A stretch of 32,527 nt of DNA from NCBI GenBank assembly GCA_032128395.1, contig JAQBGV010000004.1, positions 1 to 32,527 on the forward strand, read 5' to 3'. Position 1 is the stretch's first letter, and every line of letters starts with the position of its first letter. Of this stretch, positions 7,418-14,665 are shown piece after piece. The position numbers and the translations under genes are program-made. The notes under the pieces are model-generated. The model had not been told where the DNA came from, made no database searches, and saw only the letters and a list, made by a program, of their open reading frames with translations. The DNA is from JAQBGV01 sp032128395 (GTDB taxonomy: Bacteria > Planctomycetota > UBA8108 > UBA1146).

Positions 7418-8214
7418 GGGAGCGTGACCCCTCGGAGTTTTTCGACCAGATCTTTGGTGCGCAGCCGAGTCAGCCCCTCGAGGGTCGCCTTGACCACGTT
7501 GATCGGGTTCGCGCTCCCGAACTGCTTGGTCAGCACGTCACCGATCCCCGCGCACTCGAGAACCGCTCGGACGGATGCGCCTGCGATCACGCCCGTTCCC
7601 TGCGAAGCGGGCAGCATCAAGACCTTCGAAGTCCCGGTGCGTCCGGTGACCTCGTGCGGGATCGTAGTCCCCTTGAGGCAGATCTTCACCATTTTCTTGC
7701 GGGCGTCCTTCTGGGCTTTTTCGATCGCGCTCGGGACTTCCTTGGCCTTGCCGAAGCCGACCCCGACCTTGCCCTTCTTATCGCCGAGGACGACGAGAGC
7801 GCTGAAGGACATCCGACGACCACCCTTGACGGTCGCCGCGACGCGATTCACCTGGACGGTGCGCTCTTCGTAGCGAGGACCCTCATCTTCATCGCGACGC
7901 CCCCCGCGTCCGCGTCGACCGCCGCCGGCACCACCGCCGCCACCGCCGCCGCGTCCACCGCGACCGCCGCCGCCGGGACCGCCCGAACCACCGGGACCGC
8001 CCGAACCACCGGGACCACCCGGACCGCGACCACGGCCGCCGCCGCCGCCGCGCCCGCCACCACCGCCGCCGCCGCGCCCGCCACCGGGACCACTCCCTCC
8101 GGAAGGACCACTCCGGGCACCTGCCGAAGCGGGCGCGGAACCGGAGGGCGCCGCGGAAGCGACTTCGGGACGCTTCCCGTCGGCCCCGCTCGGATTCTCT
8201 GGATTCTCGGTCAT
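7414..8214 (-). CDS. rpsE: 30S ribosomal protein S5 (uS5) with long RGG/glycine-rich N-terminal extension
   Basis: 266 aa against 166 in E. coli. The conserved S5 part starts near residue 114 (YEERTVQVNRVAATVKGGRR), with the double-stranded-RNA-binding-like domain and the fidelity-related C-terminal domain (GIGDVLTKQFGSANPINVVKA). Residues 1-34 are Ser/Ala/Pro-rich, and about 35-107 are almost only Gly, Arg and Pro, including GGRGGGG and GGSGGP repeats. The ATG at 8214 lies 4 nt after the rplR stop. The open frame continues 5' into rplR, but that part is out of register with any S5. The extension would lie at the mRNA entry/helicase side and resembles RGG RNA-binding tails; that role is inferred. 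Confidence 0.95.
   Translation of the reverse strand: MTENPENPSGADGKRPEVASAAPSGSAPASAGARSGPSGGSGPGGGRGGGGGGGRGGGGGRGRGPGGPGGSGGPGGSGGPGGGGRGGRGGGGGGGAGGGRRGRGGRRDEDEGPRYEERTVQVNRVAATVKGGRRMSFSALVVLGDKKGKVGVGFGKAKEVPSAIEKAQKDARKKMVKICLKGTTIPHEVTGRTGTSKVLMLPASQGTGVIAGASVRAVLECAGIGDVLTKQFGSANPINVVKATLEGLTRLRTKDLVEKLRGVTLP
7975..8010 (-). repeat. 18-bp tandem repeat inside rpsE (GGSGGP codons)
   Basis: Two exact 18-bp copies (7975-7992 and 7993-8010) and a degenerate third (to about 8028) encode Gly-Gly-Ser-Gly-Gly-Pro blocks in the S5 extension. The surrounding 150 bp is almost pure G/C. This favours slippage, so the extension length may vary between strains. Confidence 0.8.
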
Positions 8215-8218
8215 CGAA

Positions 8219-8590
8219 TCAGACCTGGATCCCTTCCTTGCGGACCGCCTCGGCGATCGCTGCGATTCTGCCGTGGTACCGACGACCATTGCGGTCGAAC
8301 GACAGGGATCCGATCCCCGCCTCTTTCGCCTTGCGAGCGATGATGGTGCCGACGAGTTCGGCTCCCTTCACCGTTCCCCCGGCCTTGCCGAGCTCGCTCC
8401 GGGCCTCCTTGCTCAGGCTCGAGGCACTGAACAGGGTGACGCCGCGCTCGTCGTCGATCGCCTGCGCGTAGATCTGGTTCAAGCTACGGAACACGCTGAG
8501 TCTCGGTCGCTCGGCCGTCCCACTGAGCTTCTTGCGGATGTGGCGTTTGCGCCGCCGCAACCGTTCGTGTTTCCTCTTGTTTGCATCCAT
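8219..8590 (-). CDS. rplR: 50S ribosomal protein L18 (uL18)
   Basis: 123 aa 5S rRNA-binding protein of the central protuberance. Typical features are the basic N-terminus (MDANKRKHERLRRRKRHIRK), RPRLSVFRSLNQIYAQAIDD, and the C-terminal FDRNGRRYHGRIAAIAEAVR. Standard spc position; a 40-nt gap from rplF and 4 nt to rpsE. Confidence 0.98.
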   Translation of the reverse strand: MDANKRKHERLRRRKRHIRKKLSGTAERPRLSVFRSLNQIYAQAIDDERGVTLFSASSLSKEARSELGKAGGTVKGAELVGTIIARKAKEAGIGSLSFDRNGRRYHGRIAAIAEAVRKEGIQV

Positions 8591-8630
8591 TGTGGATCTC
8601 CCGCTGTCCCGCCATTCACACGACCGCGGA

Positions 8631-9170
8631 TCACGCGGACGCGGTCTTCGCCGCTTTGCGGCGCACTTTCTCCCCGTCGTAGCGAATCCCCTTGCCCTTG
8701 TAGGGTTCGGGGGGGCGCACTCGACGAATGTTCGCCGAGAACTGCCCGACGAGCTGCTTGTCTACTCCGGAGACGATGATTCGGATGTTCGAGGGGCACT
8801 CGACGGTCAACCCCTCGGGGATCGGCATGTCCACCGGGTGACAAAACCCGATCTGGAGGACCAGGCTCTTTCCCTGAAGTTTCGCGTTGTAGCCGACTCC
8901 AACGATATCGAGGGTCTTCGCGAATCCGGCGGTGACCCCCATCACCATGTTGTGGATCAATTGCCGCGCGGTGCCGTGCATCTGACGCGCGATCCGTTCG
9001 TCGGTCGTCGGGGTCACCTGGATCGTGCTTCCCTCGACCGCGACAGAAATCGACGGGTGGACCTCCCAGGAGATCTCCCCCTTCGGTCCCTTCACGTGGA
9101 TCTCGCGCCCCTTCATGTCGACCTGCACCCCAGCAGGGACGGCGACCGGCGCTCTCCCGATTCTCGACAT
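8631..9170 (-). CDS. rplF: 50S ribosomal protein L6 (uL6)
   Basis: 179 aa near the GTPase-associated centre. Two alpha-beta repeats are seen: residues 1-82 (MSRIGRAPVAVPAGVQVDMK; KGPKGEISWEV) and 83-179 (LDIVGVGYNAKLQGKSLVLQ; VSGVDKQLVGQFSANIR). The signature PPEPYKGKGIRYDGEKVRRK is at the C-terminus. It starts 10 nt after rpsH. Confidence 0.98.
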   Translation of the reverse strand: MSRIGRAPVAVPAGVQVDMKGREIHVKGPKGEISWEVHPSISVAVEGSTIQVTPTTDERIARQMHGTARQLIHNMVMGVTAGFAKTLDIVGVGYNAKLQGKSLVLQIGFCHPVDMPIPEGLTVECPSNIRIIVSGVDKQLVGQFSANIRRVRPPEPYKGKGIRYDGEKVRRKAAKTASA

Positions 9171-9180
9171 CCCTCAACCC

Positions 9181-9579
9181 CTAACAGACGCTACAGAGAA
9201 TCTCACCGCCGACGTTCTTCGTTCGAGCCTCGTTGTCGCTCAGAACGCCGTTCGGCGTGGACACGATCAGGATCCCGAGCCCTTGCATCACCCGCGGGAG
9301 CTGCTCGGCACCGGAGTAGACCCGGCAACCGGGTTTCGAGATGCGCTCGATCCGGGTGATGACTTTCTCACCCTCCGGTCCGTACTTGAGTGCGACCTGC
9401 AGCGCGCGGCTCGGCCCATCTCCTTCGACCTCGTATCCGTTGATGTATCCCTCGCGATGGAGGGTCTTGACGATCTCCTCCTTGATCCGGGAGTACGGAA
9501 CCGCGACGCGGCGACGGCCGAGCCGGTTGATGTTCCGGATCCGGGTCAGGAGGTCGGCGATCGGGTCGGTCATGCTCAT
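9181..9579 (-). CDS. rpsH: 30S ribosomal protein S8 (uS8)
   Basis: 132 aa primary 16S-binding protein; in E. coli it represses the spc operon by binding the rplE leader. The start MSMTDPIADLLTRIRN and the C-terminal signature GLGILIVSTPNGVLSDNEA are typical. The ATG at 9579 is preferred over the in-frame ATG at 9573, because GGGAAG is well spaced only to the former. It ends in a Cys-containing ILCSVC instead of the usual LLCYVW type. Confidence 0.97.
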   Translation of the reverse strand: MSMTDPIADLLTRIRNINRLGRRRVAVPYSRIKEEIVKTLHREGYINGYEVEGDGPSRALQVALKYGPEGEKVITRIERISKPGCRVYSGAEQLPRVMQGLGILIVSTPNGVLSDNEARTKNVGGEILCSVC

Positions 9580-9603
9580 GGCGCTCTTCCCCTCCTTCCC
9601 TGG

Positions 9604-9789
9604 TTACCAGCTAGCCTTCTTGATGCCCGGAATCGCCCCTTGAGAGGCGAGGTTCCGGAAACAGATCCGACAGATTTGGAACTTCCGATAGTAGGCGCGA
9701 GGGCGACCGCAGAGCTGGCAGCGGTGGTACGCCCGCGTCGAGAACTTCGGCTTCCTCCGTTGCTTGAGGATCAGGGACTTTCGTGCCAC
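9604..9789 (-). CDS. rpsN: 30S ribosomal protein S14, short zinc form (uS14)
   Basis: 61 aa, the short zinc-ribbon S14 (rpsZ-like) rather than the ~100-aa form. C24, C27, C40 and C43 form the ribbon (CQLCGR ... CRICFR), followed by GAIPGIKKASW. It sits in the 30S head, between rplE and rpsH as expected. Having this form inside the spc block is the ancestral arrangement. Confidence 0.98.
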   Translation of the reverse strand: MARKSLILKQRRKPKFSTRAYHRCQLCGRPRAYYRKFQICRICFRNLASQGAIPGIKKASW

Positions 9790-9799
9790 TTCGCGACTC

Positions 9800-10345
9800 C
9801 TAAGTGATGCGCTTGAAGGGGAAACCGAATTCCGACATCAGGAAGAGCGACTTCTCGTCGTCCGAGTTGTCGAACGTGAAGCAGACGTTCATGCCTTGCA
9901 TGAACTCCGCCTTGTCGATCTTGATCTCTGGGAAGACCAGCTGGTCCGTGAGTCCCATCGAATAGTTCCCACGCCCATCGAATGCGGTCCTCGAGAGCCC
10001 GCGAAAGTCGCGGATCCGGGGAATCACCACCGACACCAGGCGGTCGAAGAATTCGTACATCCTCCGTCCCCGCAGGGTGACCTTGCAGCCGATCGGCATC
10101 CCCTCGCGGAGCTTGAAACTTGCGATCGATGATTTGGACCGAGTCACCACCGGGGACTGCCCGGTGATCAGCCCGAGCTCGGCCGTGGCCTCGTCCAAGC
10201 GCTTCGCGTTCTCGATCGCTTTCCCGACCCCACGGTTGACCACGATCTTCCTGAGTTTCGGCAGGGCATTGCGGTTCCCGATGCCGTATCGCTTCGCCAG
10301 CGCCGGAACGATGTCGGTTTCGTACTTGTCTTTCAGTCTCGCCAT
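9800..10345 (-). CDS. rplE: 50S ribosomal protein L5 (uL5)
   Basis: 181 aa, 5S rRNA-binding. Typical segments are KIVVNRGVGKAIENAK, GQSPVVTRSKSSIASFKLRE, and RDFRGLSRTAFDGRGNYSMG. I choose the ATG at 10345 (GAGGG upstream). A GTG at 10363 in frame would add six residues, but those codons lie next to the inserted repeat element and are not family-like. The gene is separated from rplX by the 165-bp inverted-repeat element, whereas in most genomes the two are nearly adjacent. The element supplies the DNA just upstream of this gene's ribosome binding site. Confidence 0.97.
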   Translation of the reverse strand: MARLKDKYETDIVPALAKRYGIGNRNALPKLRKIVVNRGVGKAIENAKRLDEATAELGLITGQSPVVTRSKSSIASFKLREGMPIGCKVTLRGRRMYEFFDRLVSVVIPRIRDFRGLSRTAFDGRGNYSMGLTDQLVFPEIKIDKAEFMQGMNVCFTFDNSDDEKSLFLMSEFGFPFKRIT

Positions 10346-10363
10346 TCCAAACCCTCGCCGCAC

Positions 10364-10528
10364 TAGTGCCCTGCTTCAGAAGTTCGCGTCCAAAGTGGCG
10401 TGCCCTCGACGCCGTTCACTGCGTTGCTCCTCCTTGACGTGTCTGCTGAACACGCCGGCGTCGCCGCGCCTTGCGATCGTCGCCGAGTCCACGCCACCTT
10501 GGACGCGAACTTCTGAAGCAGGTCACTA
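10364..10528. repeat. 165-bp inverted-repeat (REP/MITE-like) element between rplX and rplE
   Basis: The outer arms are 39 bp (10364-10402 and 10490-10528) and are reverse complements with 2 mismatches. The 87-bp centre has further degenerate pairing: cgacgccg near 10408-10415 pairs with cggcgtcg near 10454-10461, flanked by ttca/tgaa. The left edge is CTAG and the right edge CTAA. The right end begins with the TAG stop codon of rplX (minus strand). Because of the symmetry both strands translate to similar peptides (LLQKFASKV..., ...WTRTSEAGH), which is a typical source of spurious hypothetical proteins. Its termini match the 54-bp element after fusA. It is most likely a non-autonomous mobile palindromic repeat. 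Confidence 0.85.
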
Positions 10529-10837
10529 AACGGGGTGACCACCTTTCGCGGAGACGCGTACACGCTTGCCGTTCTTGTCCACGGTCATTTTCACACGAGT
10601 GGGTTGGTCCACCTTCGGGTCGACCAGCATCACGTTCGAGATGTGGACCGGCGCCTCCATCTGGATCCGCCCCCCCTGGGGGTGTTTCTGTGTCCGGCGC
10701 AGGTGCTTGTAGACCAGGTTGATCCCCTGGACCGTCACGCGGCTCTTCTCCCGGTCGACGCGGAGCACCTTGCCGCGTTTCCCCTTGTCCGCGCCACTGA
10801 TCACCTCGATCAGGTCATCACGCCTCAGAAGTGACAT
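10526..10837 (-). CDS. rplX: 50S ribosomal protein L24 (uL24)
   Basis: 103 aa assembly-initiator protein with a KOW motif (DLIEVISGADKGKRGKVLRV). The following NLVYKHLRRTQKHPQGGR and EAPVHISNVMLVDPK are family-typical. It starts 3 nt after rplN. The C-terminus (KRVRVSAKGGHPV) is complete in length. Its TAG stop is the first three bases of the inverted-repeat element, so the element lies exactly at the end of the gene. Confidence 0.98.
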   Translation of the reverse strand: MSLLRRDDLIEVISGADKGKRGKVLRVDREKSRVTVQGINLVYKHLRRTQKHPQGGRIQMEAPVHISNVMLVDPKVDQPTRVKMTVDKNGKRVRVSAKGGHPV

Positions 10838-10840
10838 CGC

Positions 10841-11209
10841 TTACACCACCTCTGGGGCGAGGGAGATGATCTTCATGTAATTCTTCTGCCGCAGCTCCCG
10901 CGCCACCGCACCGAAGATCCGGGTCCCCTTCGGGTTCCCGTCCTTGTCGACGATCACGATGGCATTGCGGTCGAACCGCACGTGCGACCCGTCGCTGCGA
11001 CGGACGGCATGCCGGGTGCGCACCACCACTCCGCGGACGATCTCGCCCTGCTTGATGTCGCTCGAGGGGAGCGCCTTCTTGACGGAACAGACGATCACAT
11101 CGCCGATTCCCGCGAACTGGCGGTGGCTGCCCCCGAGCACCTTGATACACATCACCTTCTTGGCGCCGGAGTTGTCCGCCACATCAAGGCGCGTCTGCAT
11201 CTGGATCAC
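10841..11209 (-). CDS. rplN: 50S ribosomal protein L14 (uL14)
   Basis: 122 aa at the subunit interface. It starts at GTG (11209), which gives the canonical MIQMQTRLDVADNSGAKKV and overlaps the rpsQ stop as GTGA. The longer open frame upstream is rpsQ DNA in another phase. The signature DVIVCSVKKALPSSDIKQGE and RIFGAVARELRQKNYMKIIS is clear. The length matches E. coli L14 (123 aa). Confidence 0.97.
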   Translation of the reverse strand: MIQMQTRLDVADNSGAKKVMCIKVLGGSHRQFAGIGDVIVCSVKKALPSSDIKQGEIVRGVVVRTRHAVRRSDGSHVRFDRNAIVIVDKDGNPKGTRIFGAVARELRQKNYMKIISLAPEVV

Positions 11210-11508
11210 GACTCGATCCCCTCCACCGCTTCGATCGGTGCTTCTCGGATTACACGATCGAGGAGCCACCGCTTCTTCTTCGACAGCGGTCGCGTCAGGA
11301 GCAACTCCACGAAGTCGCCATTGCGGGCGCGCTCGGTCTCGTCGTGGGCGTAGAACTTACTGTGCTTCCGCACGTACTTTCGGTATTTCGGGTGCGCCAC
11401 CAGGCGCTCCACTTTGACCACGATCGTCTTCTGCATCGCATTCGAGACGACTACGCCACGGACGGTCCGGCGCACCTTCTCGGGTTCTTGCGATTCACTA
11501 TCGGCCAT
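11206..11508 (-). CDS. rpsQ: 30S ribosomal protein S17 (uS17)
   Basis: 100 aa OB-fold 16S-binding protein. Core: RGVVVSNAMQKTIVVKVERL, HPKYRKYVRKHSKFYAHDE, and RPLSKKKRWLLDRVI. The first ~14 residues (MADSESQEPEKVRR) are an acidic, non-conserved lead, and the C-terminus has a ~10-residue tail after the family end. It overlaps the end of rpmC by 11 nt. Confidence 0.97.
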   Translation of the reverse strand: MADSESQEPEKVRRTVRGVVVSNAMQKTIVVKVERLVAHPKYRKYVRKHSKFYAHDETERARNGDFVELLLTRPLSKKKRWLLDRVIREAPIEAVEGIES

Positions 11509-11719
11509 CGCCGTCTCCTCCGCTCTCCGCCGCCGCTACCCGTTCGTGCTGGATCGTCAACATGCGCGCGATGTCGCGCCTCAGCGCTCGAATCTCACCC
11601 GCACGCTGTTTCTCCTCTTGGCCCGCCCGAAAGCGGTACTCGAAGAGCTTCTTCCTTCTCTTGGCGATCTCGACCTGGATGTCCACCTCGGGAAGTTCCC
11701 GGATCTCGGAGGTCTTCAT
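11498..11719 (-). CDS. rpmC: 50S ribosomal protein L29 (uL29)
   Basis: 73 aa helical-hairpin protein near the exit tunnel and a docking site for trigger factor and SRP. It starts MKTSEIRELPEVDIQVEIAK at the ATG at 11719, which overlaps the rplP stop (ATGA). The signature RRDIARMLTIQHER is at 50-63. It has a short Gly/Asp-rich tail (SGGDGDGR). Open frame continuing 5' of the ATG is rplP read in another frame. Confidence 0.96.
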   Translation of the reverse strand: MKTSEIRELPEVDIQVEIAKRRKKLFEYRFRAGQEEKQRAGEIRALRRDIARMLTIQHERVAAAESGGDGDGR

Positions 11720-12135
11720 ACTTTCGGCCTCCTGGCTACCATGCGGACCTTGATCGGCAACTTGTGGGAGATCCGGTTCAGCGCAACCCGCGCACTCGCC
11801 TCGGCCGCGCCTTGGATCTCGTAGAGGACCTGACCGGGGCGCACGACGCAGCACCAGAATTCGACGTCACCCTTGCCCTTCCCCATCCGCGTCTCCGCCG
11901 GCTTGCTGGTGATCGGCTTGCTGGGGAAGATCCGGATCCGAATCTTTCCGTCGCCACGCAAGAAGTGGTTTCCCGCGACCCGTCCCGCCTCGATCTGGCG
12001 CGCGGTGATCCATCCGGACTGCAATGCCATCAGCCCGAACTCGCCGAAAGCGACGAAGTTCCCGCGCGTGGCTGCGCCCTTGATGCGACCGCGGTGTACC
12101 TTGCGGTGCTTAACCCTCTTGGGCATCAGCGACAT
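11716..12135 (-). CDS. rplP: 50S ribosomal protein L16 (uL16)
   Basis: 139 aa, next to the A-site and peptidyl-transferase region. Signatures are MPKRVKHRKVHRGRIKG (residues 4-20), GKIRIRIFPSKPITSKPAET, and RMGKGKGDVEFWCCVVRPGQ. The ATG at 12135 (MSLMPKR) has AAAGG 5 nt upstream, while the ATG at 12126 has none. Either way the gene overlaps the 3' end of rpsC, by 26 nt with the chosen start. Confidence 0.97.
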   Translation of the reverse strand: MSLMPKRVKHRKVHRGRIKGAATRGNFVAFGEFGLMALQSGWITARQIEAGRVAGNHFLRGDGKIRIRIFPSKPITSKPAETRMGKGKGDVEFWCCVVRPGQVLYEIQGAAEASARVALNRISHKLPIKVRMVARRPKV

Positions 12136-12778
12136 TGCGGCCTTTCCCCTTCTCGAGGACTTCGCCCACGTAGATCCAAACCTTCACGCCGACCACCCCG
12201 TACGTGGTCCTCGACTCGGTGAATCCGTAGCCGATGTCAGCGCGTAGGGTCGAGAGTGGGATGCTCCCGGCGACCTGGAACTCGGTGCGAGCGATCTCTG
12301 CTCCTCCGAGACGACCGGAGACCATGACCTTGATCCCCTTCGCCCCCGCGTCGGTGCAAGTGCGCAGCGTGTTCTTGAGCACCCGGCGAAACGGCATCCT
12401 CCTGCGCAGCTGCTCGGCGACGTTCTCGGAGATCAGTTGGGCACTCAGATCGGGATTCTGCACTTCGTTGATGTTGAGCTGTACCTTCGAGTGCGTCATC
12501 GCTTCGAGGTCCGCCCGCAGCTGCTCGACGCGAGCACCCTTTCGGCCGATCACCACCCCGGGTCGCGCGGCGTGCAGGTGAATCGTCACCACCTGGCCGT
12601 TGCGCTCGATCTCGATCTCCGGCACGCCCGCCGAGAAGAACTCGTGCTTGATGAATGCGCGGATCTTCTGGTCCTCGACCAGCAGCTTGCCGAATTCTTG
12701 CTTGTTCGCGTACCAGCGGGAGGACCAATCGCGGGTGATCCCGATCCGGATGCCGGTCGGCCTGACCTTCTGTCCCAT
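12110..12778 (-). CDS. rpsC: 30S ribosomal protein S3 (uS3)
   Basis: 222 aa with an N-terminal type-II KH domain (GVVIGRKGARVEQLRADLE carries the GxxG loop) and the C-terminal S3 domain (GRLGGAEIARTEF, GYGFTESRTTYGVVGVKVWI). It contributes to the mRNA entry helicase activity together with S4 and S5. It starts MGQKVRPTGIRIGITRDW, 3 nt after rplV. Confidence 0.98.
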   Translation of the reverse strand: MGQKVRPTGIRIGITRDWSSRWYANKQEFGKLLVEDQKIRAFIKHEFFSAGVPEIEIERNGQVVTIHLHAARPGVVIGRKGARVEQLRADLEAMTHSKVQLNINEVQNPDLSAQLISENVAEQLRRRMPFRRVLKNTLRTCTDAGAKGIKVMVSGRLGGAEIARTEFQVAGSIPLSTLRADIGYGFTESRTTYGVVGVKVWIYVGEVLEKGKGRNVADAQEG

Positions 12779-12781
12779 CGA

Positions 12782-13147
12782 CTAGCCCTTCTTCCCGGCG
12801 GACGCGATCTCGTTGCGGTCGGCGAGCTCGATCTTCAGATGCGAAGTCCGCTTGAAGATCGGGAACGCCATGCCGCGCGCGCGCGGCTGCCAGCGTTTCC
12901 AGGTCGGACCCTCGTCCGCCTGCGCCATTCGGATCACGAGATCCTCCGGCTTGGCGCCCCCCTCTTGGATCGCATTCTGAAGGGCGGATTGAATCACTTT
13001 CGAAATCATCGGCGCCGCGCGCCGGCTCGTGAACCGGAGCGACTCGAGGGCGCGCTCGACCGGCTTGTGACGAACCATGTCCATCACGTAGCGCGCTTTT
13101 CGCGCGGTGACTCGCGCGAATCGGTGGCTAGCCTTGTAGGTCTTCAC
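12782..13147 (-). CDS. rplV: 50S ribosomal protein L22 (uL22)
   Basis: 121 aa exit-tunnel protein. It starts at GTG (13147): KTYKASHRFARVTARKARYV. The body shows VERALESLRFTSRRAAPMIS and the beta-hairpin loop (TWKRWQPRARGMAFPIFKRT) that lines the tunnel and is a macrolide contact. A GGAG lies 9 nt before the GTG. The upstream 93-nt spacer holds a hairpin repeat (see 13170-13198). Confidence 0.97.
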   Translation of the reverse strand: MKTYKASHRFARVTARKARYVMDMVRHKPVERALESLRFTSRRAAPMISKVIQSALQNAIQEGGAKPEDLVIRMAQADEGPTWKRWQPRARGMAFPIFKRTSHLKIELADRNEIASAGKKG

Positions 13148-13169
13148 TCTAGTCCGCTCCGATCGAGGT

Positions 13170-13198
13170 GAGCCTGCTCGGTGGCCGAAGGTCCACTG
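13170..13198. repeat. hairpin repeat in the rpsS-rplV spacer, copy of the motif in the rpoB-rpoC spacer
   Basis: The 29 nt match the rpoC-upstream motif at 24983-25011 at 24 of 29 positions: gagcctgc, then gtggcc, then ccactg. The hairpin is imperfect (GGTGG against CCACT with a GAA-type loop), and the outer gagcctgc has lost its pairing partner here. A CTAG lies 18 nt before it (13149-13152), close to the rplV start. It appears to be a decayed member of an intergenic repeat family. Confidence 0.6.
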
Positions 13199-13240
13199 AA
13201 GAAGGCGCGTGATTCGAAGGTCGCGAAGCGATCCATGGAA

Positions 13241-13507
13241 TCACTTCTTCGAGCCTGCGTGCGCGCGGAAGGTCCGCGTCAACGAAAACTCACCGAGCTT
13301 GTGCCCGACCATGTTCTCGCCCACGGAGACTCGCTTGAACTCTTTCCCGTTGTGCACGAGGAACTGCATGTTGATCATGTCGGGGATGATCGTGCTGGCT
13401 CGAGCCCAGGTCTTGATCGCTTCCGTACTCCCCGTCTCCTTGGCCTTGAGTACCTTCTTCATGAGCTTCAGGTCCACGTACGGACCCTTCTTCAGCGAAC
13501 GTCCCAT
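13241..13507 (-). CDS. rpsS: 30S ribosomal protein S19 (uS19)
   Basis: 88 aa 30S-head protein binding with S13. MGRSLKKGPYVDLKLMKKV, then TWARASTIIPDMINMQFLVH and the S19 signature FKRVSVGENMVGHKLGEFSL, ending RTFRAHAGSKK. Normal length. It follows rplB by 22 nt, then a 93-nt spacer to rplV. Confidence 0.98.
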   Translation of the reverse strand: MGRSLKKGPYVDLKLMKKVLKAKETGSTEAIKTWARASTIIPDMINMQFLVHNGKEFKRVSVGENMVGHKLGEFSLTRTFRAHAGSKK

Positions 13508-13529
13508 GTCGGCCTCGGTCCTCTCCCGA

Positions 13530-14363
13530 TCACTTCCGACGCTTGCGTCGGCGGATGATGCTCTTGTTCGATGCTTTGCGAGGCGATCGAGTCTTCCCGC
13601 CCTTGGAGAGCACTCCCGTCGCCGAGCAGGGGTGACGACCCCCCGCGGTCCGACCCTCGCCGCCGCCCATCGGGTGAGCGACTGGGTTCATCGCCGTTCC
13701 GCGAACGTGTGGCCGCCGGCCCATCCAGCGCTTCCGCCCCGCTTTCCCGAGTTTTATCAGGTTGTGCTCTTCGTTCCCGACCATACCGATCGTGGCGCGG
13801 CAGCGGTGATGCACCTGTCGGATCTCACCCGAGGGGAGAGAAAGGACCGCGACACTCCCCTCCTTGGCGAGGAGCTGAACGCTCATCCCGGCGGAGCGAG
13901 CGAGCTTGCCGCCCTGGCCCGGGACGAGTTCGATGTTGTGGATCGCGAGGCCGGTCGGAATGTTGCGGATCTCCATCGAGTTGCCGGTGCGCGGCTCCGC
14001 TACGTCTCCCGACTCGATGCGGTCTCCGACATTGAGCCCACGAGGGCAGAGGATGTAGCGCTTCTCCCCGTCCGCGTAGTGCAGGAGCGCGATTCGCGCC
14101 GTGCGGTTCGGGTCGTACTCGATCGTTGCAACCCTCGCCGGCACTCCGTCCTTGTTGCGCAAGAAGTCGACCCGGCGATAGAGACGACGGTGGCCGCCAC
14201 CTCGATGCTTCGAGGTGATGTGGCCGTGGTTGTTGCGACCGCCATTGCGGGTGATGCGCTCACAGAGCGACTTCTCGGGGCTCGTCGACGTAATCTCGGA
14301 AAAGTCCGAGACCGATGCACCGCGGCGCCCGGCTGAGGTCGGCTTGAATTTGCGAACTCCCAT
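13530..14363 (-). CDS. rplB: 50S ribosomal protein L2 (uL2)
   Basis: 277 aa, required for subunit association and peptidyl-transferase function. OB-fold N-terminal part (NGGRNNHGHITSKHRGGGHR, RARVATIEYDPNR type) and SH3-like C-terminal part. The functional His loop is MNPVAHPMGGGEGRTAGGRH; the His equivalent to E. coli H229 is kept, while the Asp before it is Ala, a common bacterial variant. Basic C-terminus IIRRRKRRK. Confidence 0.98.
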   Translation of the reverse strand: MGVRKFKPTSAGRRGASVSDFSEITSTSPEKSLCERITRNGGRNNHGHITSKHRGGGHRRLYRRVDFLRNKDGVPARVATIEYDPNRTARIALLHYADGEKRYILCPRGLNVGDRIESGDVAEPRTGNSMEIRNIPTGLAIHNIELVPGQGGKLARSAGMSVQLLAKEGSVAVLSLPSGEIRQVHHRCRATIGMVGNEEHNLIKLGKAGRKRWMGRRPHVRGTAMNPVAHPMGGGEGRTAGGRHPCSATGVLSKGGKTRSPRKASNKSIIRRRKRRK

Positions 14364-14383
14364 GGTTCCCTATCCTCCCGCGC

Positions 14384-14665
14384 TCACAGGATGTCGATCT
14401 TGTGGCCCGGGACGAGCGTGACGATCGCCTTCTTGTATCCCTTGGTGAACCCGATCGCCTTTCCGAGGCGCTTGCGCTTCCCGGTCTGATTCGAGGTGTT
14501 CACCTTCTTCACGACGACGTCGAAGATCTCTTCGACCGCGGCCTTGATCTCGATCTTGTTCGCCGTCTTGTCGACCTTGAAGACGTAGATGCCGTCGTCG
14601 TCGATCCCTCCGGTCGCCTTCTCGGTGATCAGCGGCTGACGGATGATCGAGCGCGCGTCTTTCAT
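14384..14665 (-). CDS. rplW: 50S ribosomal protein L23 (uL23)
   Basis: 93 aa exit-site protein that docks trigger factor, SRP and the Sec translocon. IIRQPLITEKATGGIDDDGI, then VFKVDKTANKIEIKAAVEEI and VKKVNTSNQTGKRKRLGK are family-typical. Its ATG overlaps the rplD stop (ATGA). Normal length. Confidence 0.98.
   Translation of the reverse strand: MKDARSIIRQPLITEKATGGIDDDGIYVFKVDKTANKIEIKAAVEEIFDVVVKKVNTSNQTGKRKRLGKAIGFTKGYKKAIVTLVPGHKIDIL

Noticed and set aside
10345..10363. GTG at 10363 as the rplE start
   Set aside because: It adds MRRGFG, which is not found in L5, and the ATG at 10345 has the GAGGG Shine-Dalgarno.
10077..10563. Possible small proteins (LLQKFASKV... peptides) on both strands at the rplX-rplE spacer
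   Set aside because: Both readings come from the two arms of the same inverted repeat and have no independent start signal.
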